Assembly: GCA_023485645.1 (NCBI GenBank)
Contig: JAMCZM010000031.1
Coordinates: 1-8,876 of the forward strand
DNA from: Candidatus Martarchaeota archaeon
GTDB lineage: Archaea > Micrarchaeota > Micrarchaeia > Micrarchaeales > Micrarchaeaceae
Reading direction: 5' to 3'
Length of the DNA stretch: 8,876 bases
Position numbers and translations under genes: made by a program. Positions 1 to 4,910 of this stretch are shown here, piece by piece. How positions within the stretch are numbered: the stretch's first letter is position 1; each line of letters opens with the position of its first letter. The notes under the pieces are model-generated. The model worked only from the letters and a program-made list of their open reading frames with translations. It made no database searches and was not told the origin of the DNA.

Positions 1-315
1 AATTATCTCATGGTTATCTGATATAGAACTCCAGAATCTGCTAATTTTCCCATAAACATGTTGCCCGAATTCTCCAAAGAAGAAATCTTTCGCTTCTTTG
101 TAAGCTTCTTGGGTAATGCCTTTGATATTATAAAACTTCTCAATGTTTCTAAGCAATTCCTTAGGCTCAAGTTTGTCAATTTGCATTGTAGCATCAATCT
201 CATTTGCCATCCTATTATACAAATCAACTCCCTCATTTATTCTCTCGCATCTCCATTTTATCGTCTTATTTATCATATCTATTTCTTTCTCCTTTTCCGC
301 GTCGCTATCAACCAC
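1..315 (-). CDS. Hypothetical protein, partial (C-terminus beyond window edge)
   Basis: The minus-strand frame is open for 105 codons, from a GTG at 315-313 to the window edge, with no stop. The composition is protein-like: charged, helix-prone, with stretches such as EKEKEIDMINKTIKWRCERI, EPKELLRNIEKFYNIKG and QEAYKEAKDFFFGEFG. No family is recognised, and no signal peptide or membrane segment is visible. The start is uncertain: GTG at 315 and ATG at 276 are the options, and neither has a clear Shine-Dalgarno sequence. The frame is also open upstream to about position 354, overlapping the end of the preceding ORF in another frame. A +1 shift near the A6 run at 326-331 would join the two into one protein. 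I am confident that the frame is coding, and not confident of its start or function. Confidence 0.6.
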   Translation of the reverse strand, partial: MVDSDAEKEKEIDMINKTIKWRCERINEGVDLYNRMANEIDATMQIDKLEPKELLRNIEKFYNIKGITQEAYKEAKDFFFGEFGQHVYGKISRFWSSISDNHEII

Positions 316-322
316 ACCATAA

Positions 323-514
323 CTATTTTTTGATAAAAATTTCGGAACCTTTCTTTATTCCTGCAAATTCCTTTGAATCAACAGGTTCACCCTTTATAGT
401 CAAGACAGGATTGCCAGTGCAAGCCTCAACTATTACACCATCCTTTACACTCTTTTCAAAGATATTTAGGATTTGACCCTTAAATTCATTGTCAAAAGTT
501 ATGACTGTTGTCAT
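323..514 (-). CDS. Small hypothetical protein, possibly the N-terminal part of a frameshifted gene
   Basis: This 63-codon ORF starts at ATG 514-512 and ends in TAG. A GTGA element 5 nt upstream resembles the Shine-Dalgarno cores of neighbouring genes. An in-frame GTG at 523 is an alternative start and is part of that same element. The product is a small soluble alpha/beta-looking protein (for example VIVEACTGNPVLTIKGEPVD and FAGIKKGSEIFIKK) of no family I recognise. The frame is open without a start codon back to about 575, so the true N-terminus could have been lost. It ends in an A6 run directly before TAG, and the downstream frame continues coherently in +1. It may therefore be the first part of a gene continuing through positions 315-1. 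Confidence 0.45.
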   Translation of the reverse strand: MTTVITFDNEFKGQILNIFEKSVKDGVIVEACTGNPVLTIKGEPVDSKEFAGIKKGSEIFIKK

Positions 515-575
515 TATGTTCACTTTTGCATCTTCTAGTACTATATTAGCTACTTTATCTTTTATTAAACCTTTG

Positions 576-584
576 TTTTATATC
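576..584 (-). promoter_or_regulatory. Possible TATA box for the small ORF at 514-323
   Basis: On the minus strand this reads GATATAAAA, close to the archaeal TATA-box consensus. It lies in the gap after the hydrolase stop at 618. A start site about 25 nt downstream would leave a leader of about 40 nt before ATG 514. It is supported by sequence resemblance and position only. Confidence 0.3.
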
Positions 585-617
585 GGAATTGTGGACGCAA
601 GCCTTGCCACAGTCTTT

Positions 618-1172
618 TTATTCGGATAATTCAATGACGGCTTTAAGTGCACTAGGTAATTGCATTATATTATTATCAATGCTGAAGTGTCCCTTATTAT
701 GTTCTATAATTACACTAGCATTTAACTTATTTTTGAAAATATCTTTCCCGTAATGCAAGGATACGTAAGGATCATTATCTGAGTGTATAGCAACAAACTT
801 TTTACAGTTTGTTTTTATCTTCTTCCAATTTATTGGTTTCGTGAAGAAACTTTCCAAATCTTCGTAACCTAAATTTGTAGTGTAACCAGCAACAATCACT
901 ATCCCTCCAATTTGTTCTTTTATTGATTCTAGATACCTTAGAATTGTTATGCAACCAACACTATGACCTACGAAATAACAATGCTTATCAGGAGTGCCAA
1001 CAGCCTTTTTGAGATGATTTACCCACGCTTTTATTCTTGGATGTTGTGTATTTGGCATATCAAGTAAATATGTTTTAAAGTCTTTTTTCTATAGTTCTGT
1101 CTTTAACCAAGGATACCATCCACTATTTGGTTTACCTTCCTAACAATGTACTACAAAAACCCTATTCTCCAT
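618..1172 (-). pseudogene. RBBP9/YdeN-family alpha/beta serine hydrolase with two in-frame TAG codons
   Basis: From ATG 1172-1170 one frame encodes 184 residues, the usual size for this family, interrupted by TAG at codon 11 (1142-1140) and codon 28 (1091-1089). The parts match the family in order: VFVVHC(stop)EGKPNSGWYPWLK, then MPNT, then the nucleophile elbow GHSVGC (Ser about 71), SDNDPYV (Asp about 134) and NKGHF (His about 162). The catalytic triad is therefore intact. The first TAG falls where relatives usually carry Trp in a HGW-G motif, one G-to-A change from TGG. The second falls in a variable helix position. An ATG at 1058 could restart translation, but the 146-aa product would lack the first beta strand and the HG loop. 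The ATG at 1172 is about 25 nt from a TATA-like box, fitting leaderless transcription. It is either a recent pseudogene or an amber-readthrough gene. TAG ends at least four other genes here, so genome-wide reassignment is unlikely. Confidence 0.75.
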
Positions 1173-1193
1173 GGTGAATTTTAGTCCTAATAG

Positions 1194-1203
1194 TTATAAA
1201 AAT
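1194..1203. promoter_or_regulatory. TATA-like element between the hydrolase and the structured RNA
   Basis: The plus strand reads TTATAAAAAT and the minus strand ATTTTTATAA, so the box could work in either direction. Toward the minus strand it sits about 25 nt before the hydrolase ATG at 1172. Toward the plus strand it sits about 25 nt before the start of the GC-rich structured segment at about 1218-1222. The sequence does not say which is used. Confidence 0.4.
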
Positions 1204-1217
1204 CTTTTGTTCTCCTT

Positions 1218-1364
1218 GGGGTCACCACAGCTCTGATTTTGCTCCGCGAAATGAGTGGCTCCTTTAAGCCAACAACTTGGCAGTTCAAGGAACCTTTAGC
1301 CGCCGTTTTGACCCACCACGCAAAACGGCTGGATTAAGAAGCCCAGCTATGTCGTCGGTTTTTT
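1218..1364 (+). ncRNA. Putative structured non-coding RNA, class unknown (strand uncertain)
   Basis: By hand count 1218-1360 is about 52% G+C, while the surroundings are about one third, as is typical of structured RNA genes in A+T-rich archaea. Hairpins are dense. Positions 1233-1241 pair with 1247-1255 (9 positions, one G.G and one G.U). Positions 1257-1264 pair with 1287-1294 (8 positions, one C.A), enclosing 1268-1272 with 1277-1281. Positions 1302-1310 pair perfectly with 1321-1329 around a 10-nt loop, and 1328-1332 pair with 1343-1347. The plus strand is favoured by the TATA-like box at 1194 and a T6 run at 1359-1364. The second hairpin pairs fully only on the minus strand, where C.A becomes G.U, so processing from a tRNA-Leu transcript remains possible. 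I do not see the conserved cores of SRP RNA, RNase P RNA or 5S rRNA, nor complete C/D boxes. Long frames crossing it do not look like protein. Confidence 0.45.
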
Positions 1365-1368
1365 ACTG

Positions 1369-1475
1369 TGCAGGGGGTGAGATTCGAACTCACGAAGGTG
1401 CTAGACCACAGGATCTTAAGTCCTGCGCATTTTTCTGTGGCCTAAAGCAGCCAAACCAGACTTTGCTACCCCTGC
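1369..1475 (-). tRNA. tRNA-Leu(UAA) with a D-loop intron
   Basis: The 5' end is at 1475. Acceptor GCAGGGG (1475-1469) pairs with CCCCTGC (1376-1370), with discriminator A at 1369 and no encoded CCA. The anticodon stem is CAGGA/TCCTG around loop CTTAAGA, so the anticodon is UAA (1418-1416). A 15-nt variable arm with a GGT/ACC stem marks a class II tRNA, as expected for leucine. The T arm is GTGAG-TTCGAAT-CTCAC. Without an intron the D arm cannot be completed. Removing 1454-1432 gives D stem GCA/TGC and a loop with A14, G18, G19 and A21, and a mature length of 84 nt. The gene lies 31 nt after the PAC2 stop. A TATA-like CATAAATATG overlapping that stop could drive it. Confidence 0.93.
1432..1454 (-). 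other. 23-nt BHB intron in tRNA-Leu, between tRNA positions 20 and 21
   Basis: Read 5' to 3' on the minus strand, exon TCTG (1460-1457) pairs with intron CAGA (1437-1434) as the 4-bp central helix. Intron TGGC (1453-1450) pairs with GCCA (1441-1438) around an 8-nt loop. The two 3-nt bulges, GTT (1456-1454) and AAA (1433-1431), sit at the expected junctions. Cutting after the second base of each bulge, as the archaeal splicing endonuclease does, releases 23 nt and restores A21 and the D stem. The outer exon helix is weak, so this is a relaxed rather than fully canonical BHB. Confidence 0.85.
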
Positions 1476-1506
1476 AATTAAGTTATATTTATCAACAGAA
1501 TCATAT

Positions 1507-2238
1507 TTATGTATACATGTTTGGATCGCTTTCCGGTATAACACCTTCACGCGTTTCTTTGCTCTTTTTAAGCAATTCTTTTACCTTATCTTCTACCATT
1601 TTGGCTTCCTTATCCAGCTCAACAACGTCTATATTCATATTCAATAATTTATTTAAACTATTTATTGCTATTTCTGCATATCGTGGGTCTATTATTTGTG
1701 GATTTACCTGTACTAATATGTTTATATCATCGATATTATCTATAGCTGCATTCATCATAATTACTGCGCTGACCCCAGCTGCAACACCCTCGCCAATGGG
1801 TTTTAATCCTAATTTTTGTATTTTTTCAGATAGCTCTTTTGTAGATGCTACAGCAAAAACATCAAAATTATTTGGGTTCTGTGTAGGTATGCCACTTATT
1901 GATATTATTTTTTTAATTTTCCTTTCTTTTAGAAAATTGTATATTGCGTCAGATATTTCGTATATGGATTTTTCAGATGATGGTCCAGATTCTGCAAAGA
2001 GTAATAACAGACTATTTTTTTTTGAATAATAAAATCTTAATGGTGGCATTGGTGTATCTTTATGTATTGATACAAGAGGTGGGAAAAGATCACTTTTTAT
2101 ATATCCTATATATTCAAGTTGAAGTTTATTTACTATATAACTTATGCTCATAGGTCCTACAAGTCCTGTCCCTGGGAAGCCTTCCAAGAATGTGCATCCG
2201 TCTAATTCTATCTTTTTAAATAATTTTATTTCGATCAT
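1507..2238 (-). CDS. PAC2-family protein (proteasome assembly chaperone-like, COG2047 type)
   Basis: The product is 243 aa from ATG 2238-2236; an upstream TTG at 2241 is less likely. The N-terminal FLEGFPGTGLVGPMSISYIV is the glycine-rich signature of archaeal PAC2-domain proteins. Further family features follow: FPPLVSIH, the SISGIPTQNPN segment and GEGVAAGVSAVIMMNA. The last 55 residues are a charged helix and tail ending in M-Y-T, which fits the hydrophobic-Tyr-any (HbYX) motif that docks partner proteins on the proteasome alpha ring. It is a soluble cytoplasmic protein. The family role in assembling or binding the 20S proteasome is known for PAC/Pba relatives; for this protein it is inferred. 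TATA-like CTTTTATATC at 2273-2264 lies about 25-30 nt before the ATG, suggesting an almost leaderless mRNA. tRNA-Leu follows 31 nt downstream on the same strand. Confidence 0.85.
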   Translation of the reverse strand: MIEIKLFKKIELDGCTFLEGFPGTGLVGPMSISYIVNKLQLEYIGYIKSDLFPPLVSIHKDTPMPPLRFYYSKKNSLLLLFAESGPSSEKSIYEISDAIYNFLKERKIKKIISISGIPTQNPNNFDVFAVASTKELSEKIQKLGLKPIGEGVAAGVSAVIMMNAAIDNIDDINILVQVNPQIIDPRYAEIAINSLNKLLNMNIDVVELDKEAKMVEDKVKELLKKSKETREGVIPESDPNMYT

Positions 2239-2261
2239 CAAATCATATTTATTATTTAGAG

Positions 2262-2367
2262 AAGATATAAAAGATTATATAAAAAAGATGAAAAAAAGCC
2301 AAAAAATACACCAAATTTACATAAAAAACCCAGTTTCCTCTGTAAATCGACGATAAATATTTAAATC
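2262..2367. promoter_or_regulatory. Divergent promoter region between the PAC2 gene and the repeat-motif protein
   Basis: On the minus strand CTTTTATATC (2273-2264) is placed to start transcription a few bases before the PAC2 ATG. On the plus strand GATAAATATTTAAATC (2352-2367) sits about 25 nt before a start site near 2385-2390, leaving roughly 10 nt before ATG 2396. A further TTATATAA (2275-2282) lies between them. The region is very A+T-rich and has no coding signal. Confidence 0.5.
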
Positions 2368-2395
2368 TATCTAGTTTATTCTTATTAGTGATCTA

Positions 2396-2620
2396 ATGGC
2401 AGAAAAGATAGGAAGCGAATCAATAGAGAGAGAAGATGGGTACCTATACTTCTTGGGAAAGGACGGGTTTGTATGGAGAACTCCAATGAAATCTAATACA
2501 AGAGGAAGAAAGTCAAAAGTGGGTTCTGAAAAGATCAAGAGGGAACAGGGCTATCTCTATTTTATTGATAAAAAAGGATATGTTGCAAGAGCAAAGATGA
2601 ATAGAAAGGGAAGAAGGTAA
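2396..2620 (+). CDS. Small basic protein with two GSE-I-RE-GYLYF repeats
   Basis: This 74-aa protein is made of two copies of one motif. Residues 5-31 follow (I/V)GSE-x-I-x-RE-x-GYLYF-x-x-K-x-G-(F/Y)-V-x-R, and residues 42-68 repeat it with a 37-residue period. The linker (SNTRGRKSK) and tail (NRKGRR) are strongly basic. From memory, similar small conserved proteins occur in archaea without a known role. The aromatic YLYF/GYV strands separated by turns suggest two small beta units, and the basic linkers suggest nucleic-acid or ribosome binding; both points are inference. GTGATC directly before the ATG resembles a Shine-Dalgarno core but is very close, so a near-leaderless start is more likely. 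Compared with its neighbours the gene uses more G-ending codons (AAG, GGG), which may indicate strong expression. It ends in a hairpin terminator shared with the convergent DUF192 gene. Confidence 0.8.
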   Translation: MAEKIGSESIEREDGYLYFLGKDGFVWRTPMKSNTRGRKSKVGSEKIKREQGYLYFIDKKGYVARAKMNRKGRR

Positions 2621-2639
2621 TCTTCTTACCTATTTTTTT
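2615..2639 (+). terminator. Hairpin plus T-run, overlapping the ends of two convergent genes
   Basis: AGGTAA (2615-2620) and TTACCT (2626-2631) form a perfect 6-bp stem with loop TCTTC. One base later a T7 run follows (2633-2639). The left arm contains the stop codon of the plus-strand gene. The right arm contains part of the TAG stop (2632-2630) of the minus-strand DUF192 gene. It resembles an intrinsic terminator for the plus gene; in archaea the T-run is the main signal. Confidence 0.6.
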
Positions 2640-3037
2640 ATTTTAATTTTTGCTCCTTTTTTTATTCTATTATTTTTTATAAATCCAGCATTTAGTTCTA
2701 TTATATATCTATCCGGACTTTTCGGTATATATGTTTTGCAGTTAAACATTGATGTACAGGGCGCTGCATTTTCGCAAACATCTACAATTTTAAAATTGTT
2801 ATCTATCCATAGTATATCTATGTTGAAATGCATGTTGAGCATCCATATGCTATGGTAATCGGGTTTGTTAAATATAAAGAGCATGCCGCTATCAGAATTT
2901 AATGATTTTTTATACATAAGTCCTATCATTCTTTTTATAAAATTATCTGCAATAAGTACAGTGATCTCTTTTTCTTCTATGTAAATTTTGGTTTTATTAT
3001 AATGCATATATTTTTGCAAGAATTTTAATAGCGGCAT
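2630..3037 (-). CDS. DUF192 family protein (COG1430)
   Basis: The 135-aa product carries the DUF192 signature: FIKRMIGLMYKK near residue 35, SGMLFIF, SIWMLNMHFNIDILWID, then AAPC with a second Cys (FNCKTY) and IIELNAGFIKNNRIKKGAKI at the C-terminus. The biochemical role of the family is not established. Many members are exported or membrane-anchored, but no clear signal peptide is visible here. The ATG at 3037 starts 8 nt after the aldehyde dehydrogenase stop, with AGGT just upstream, so the two genes are very likely co-transcribed. Met 11 (MHYNK) is an alternative start, since family similarity begins later. The gene ends in TAG inside the shared terminator hairpin. Confidence 0.87.
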   Translation of the reverse strand: MPLLKFLQKYMHYNKTKIYIEEKEITVLIADNFIKRMIGLMYKKSLNSDSGMLFIFNKPDYHSIWMLNMHFNIDILWIDNNFKIVDVCENAAPCTSMFNCKTYIPKSPDRYIIELNAGFIKNNRIKKGAKIKIKK

Positions 3038-3045
3038 TTATATAC

Positions 3046-4671
3046 CTATTTTGTTAATGATAAACTTTGCTCTTTCATAAACTGTTGCAAGTAATATTTG
3101 CTGCCGCTTCCCTTACCAGTAAATCCACTTGCTTTCCAACCTACGAACGTATGCAAACCTACAATTGCTCCTGTAGTTGCGCTTGTTTTTCTGTTTATAT
3201 AAACAACTCCTGCAGCTATTTTATTGGAAAACTCCTTAATTTCGCCCTTATTTTTAGTATATAACCCTGCTGTAAGACCATATTTAACATCATTTGCCAT
3301 TTCTATTGCTTTATTGAAATCATCAAATTCTATTATCGCAAGTATAGGTAAAAAGAGTTCATTATGTACCAGTTCATCATCATTTTTTAATTCTGCTACT
3401 ACCGGTTCAACGTAGTATCCATCTAATTGGGTTGATACTCTATTACCCCCATATAATAATGACCCCGCCCGTTTTATTTTATTTATTGATTCTACATATC
3501 TAGTATAAGCATTTTCACTTATTAATGGACCTATGTAATTAATTTTTTTAAGAGGATCTCCTATATGAAATGTTCGTACTTTGTCTATTAATTTGCTTAT
3601 AAAAATTTCCTTTATCGAAGAATGTACATACACCCGTGATAATGCACTACATTTCTGCCCTGTATAGCCAAATGCCGCACTTGAGATTCCCTCTATTGCT
3701 TTTTCTATGTCTGCATGCTTTGATACTATAGTGGGATTTTTACCACCCATTTCAACAACAAAATTTTTTTGCAGCCCTAAATTAAGGCTCTTTTTAATCA
3801 TGTTAATTCCTGTGTCATATGAACCTGTAAATGCTATTCCTGAAACATCCTTATTTATTACTAGTTCATCCCCTATCTCGCTGCCAGGTCCTGTGATAAA
3901 ATTAAATACACCATCGGGCAATCCCGATTCTTTTAGAAGTTGGTATATTTTTAATCCGGTAAGCATAGTCATGTTGTCAGTTGAAGATGGTTTGAACACT
4001 ACAGTATTGCCTGTAATCATTGCACCTATACTCATTCCAGAAGATATCGATATTGGGAAGTTAAATGGTGCTATAACCCCAAACACCCCTACTGGCAACA
4101 ATCTTATATTGACTATTTCAGATGCTCCAGGTGCGCCTTGAAATCCAGCATTAACTTTTATATTACTATCATCTGAAATATTTTTTCTTATATATCCCTT
4201 GTTAATTTCCATATCATTTGCATAATAATTGGCGAAATCTATAGCCTCATCAACTTCTCCGATAGATTCATACCTAGATTTTCCATTCTCTAAACTTAGT
4301 AACGCTGCTATATCAAATTTATTTGCTGATAATAAAATTGCAAAATTTTTAAATATCTCAACACGTTTTTTATAATCAACTAAGCGCCATTCTTCAAATG
4401 CTTTCTTTGCTGCATCTATGGCCATTTTTGCATGTTCGCGTTTCCCACATTGGAAGCGGCCTATAACTATATTTTTATCTATTGGAGAATACTCGGTTAA
4501 TATGCTATTTGAATTAATTGCCTTTCCAGATATATACATAGGGTATGTAACCCCAAGGTTCTTTTTAAGTTTTAAAATTGCATCGTCAAATAACCTATCA
4601 AATTCAGCCTCATTATTACTCTCCATAAATTTTTTATAAGTAAATTCATTTTTAAATTTTGAATAAGGCAT
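3046..4671 (-). CDS. Aldehyde dehydrogenase, 1-pyrroline-5-carboxylate dehydrogenase (RocA) type
   Basis: The product is a full-length 541-aa ALDH. It should oxidise glutamate-5-semialdehyde (from 1-pyrroline-5-carboxylate) to glutamate with NAD(P)+, the second step of proline catabolism. Visible elements are the N-terminal FKNEFTYKKF region typical of RocA, APFNFPIS with Asn 204, FKPSS with Lys 227, the cofactor loop FTGSYDTG (281-288), EMGGKNP with general base Glu 307, and GQKCSALSRVYV with nucleophile Cys 341. The C-terminal VGWKASGFTGKGSGSKYYLQQFMKEQS matches the RocA-type substrate-anchor region and end. RocA-like enzymes in archaea can act on other aldehydes, so the substrate is inferred, and no proline dehydrogenase gene is in the window. 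The start ATG 4671 has GTGAT 5 nt upstream and a TATA box at 4716-4709. The DUF192 gene follows in the same transcript. Confidence 0.87.
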   Translation of the reverse strand: MPYSKFKNEFTYKKFMESNNEAEFDRLFDDAILKLKKNLGVTYPMYISGKAINSNSILTEYSPIDKNIVIGRFQCGKREHAKMAIDAAKKAFEEWRLVDYKKRVEIFKNFAILLSANKFDIAALLSLENGKSRYESIGEVDEAIDFANYYANDMEINKGYIRKNISDDSNIKVNAGFQGAPGASEIVNIRLLPVGVFGVIAPFNFPISISSGMSIGAMITGNTVVFKPSSTDNMTMLTGLKIYQLLKESGLPDGVFNFITGPGSEIGDELVINKDVSGIAFTGSYDTGINMIKKSLNLGLQKNFVVEMGGKNPTIVSKHADIEKAIEGISSAAFGYTGQKCSALSRVYVHSSIKEIFISKLIDKVRTFHIGDPLKKINYIGPLISENAYTRYVESINKIKRAGSLLYGGNRVSTQLDGYYVEPVVAELKNDDELVHNELFLPILAIIEFDDFNKAIEMANDVKYGLTAGLYTKNKGEIKEFSNKIAAGVVYINRKTSATTGAIVGLHTFVGWKASGFTGKGSGSKYYLQQFMKEQSLSLTK

Positions 4672-4708
4672 ATAATCACATCAATATACTATAATCATAA
4701 TACATCTT

Positions 4709-4716
4709 TTTATAAA
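4709..4716 (-). promoter_or_regulatory. TATA box for the aldehyde dehydrogenase gene
   Basis: TTTATAAA lies about 40 nt upstream of ATG 4671. A start site about 25 nt downstream would give a leader of about 16 nt that includes the GTGAT Shine-Dalgarno core. It is one half of the divergent promoter region shared with the suf operon. Confidence 0.55.
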
Positions 4717-4769
4717 TGATTTTTAAATTCGATTTTGGTAGTTTATTGACAAATGACCAATTTAGTATG

Positions 4770-4821
4770 TAATAAGCTTGACATTAATTTAATTGTGATA
4801 AATAAAAATTATAATAAGCTT
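4770..4821. repeat. Direct repeat TAATAAGCTT, two copies 42 nt apart
   Basis: Identical 10-nt copies at 4770-4779 and 4812-4821, each containing the palindrome AAGCTT, lie between the divergent ALDH and suf promoters. The 42-nt period is close to four helical turns, which would put both copies on the same DNA face. They may be regulator sites. In A+T-rich sequence chance recurrence is possible. Confidence 0.4.
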
Positions 4822-4840
4822 TAAAAAGGAGAATGTTCAG

Positions 4841-4859
4841 ATTATAACTGAGTTATAAT
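4841..4859. promoter_or_regulatory. Perfect inverted repeat upstream of the suf TATA box (candidate operator)
   Basis: ATTATAAC (4841-4848), spacer TGA, GTTATAAT (4852-4859) form an exact 8-3-8 dyad, the shape expected for a dimeric HTH regulator. It ends about 13 nt before the TATA box at 4873. The right arm itself contains a TATA-like TTATAATTATA, so bound protein could block TBP/TFB or cover an alternative promoter. The HTH gene inside the suf operon is the obvious candidate binder; this is inference. Confidence 0.5.
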
Positions 4860-4872
4860 TATAGTGTTTTCA

Positions 4873-4881
4873 TTATAAATA
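4873..4881 (+). promoter_or_regulatory. TATA box of the suf operon
   Basis: TTATAAATA is centred about 34 nt before ATG 4911, predicting a start site near 4900 and a leader of about 10 nt. GTGG at 4900-4903 can act as the Shine-Dalgarno core, so the leader is just long enough to hold it. Confidence 0.55.
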
Positions 4882-4910
4882 ATAGCTAGTGTCTATCTTG
4901 TGGTTTTAAT

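Noticed and set aside
3..236. A 77-codon minus-strand ORF starting MRELICIIGWQ
   Set aside because: The other minus frame through the same bases is open to the window edge and has much more protein-like composition.
545..617. Cys-containing frame (CGKACVHNSDIK) directly after the hydrolase stop
   Set aside because: It is in frame with the hydrolase but has no start codon of its own, is under 25 codons long and does not resemble the family's C-terminus.
618..1142. Genome-wide reassignment of TAG (for example to pyrrolysine)
   Set aside because: TAG is the natural terminal stop of the ALDH, DUF192, sufD and 63-codon ORFs here, so only local or leaky readthrough remains plausible.
1218..1364. 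Identification as SRP RNA, RNase P RNA, 5S rRNA or a C/D box RNA
   Set aside because: The conserved cores are not visible and the length is too short for SRP RNA. One CTGA is present, but no RTGATGA partner. An H/ACA RNA is not excluded but has no clear ACA after a hairpin.
1277..2029. A 250-codon plus-strand frame crossing the RNA cluster and the PAC2 gene
   Set aside because: It runs through the tRNA-Leu and antisense to a clear PAC2 gene. Its translation is low-complexity Ser/Phe/Ile-rich with no family resemblance.
3707..4141. A 144-codon plus-strand frame inside the aldehyde dehydrogenase
   Set aside because: It is the antisense shadow of a full-length ALDH with all catalytic motifs; the composition is typical of a mirrored frame.
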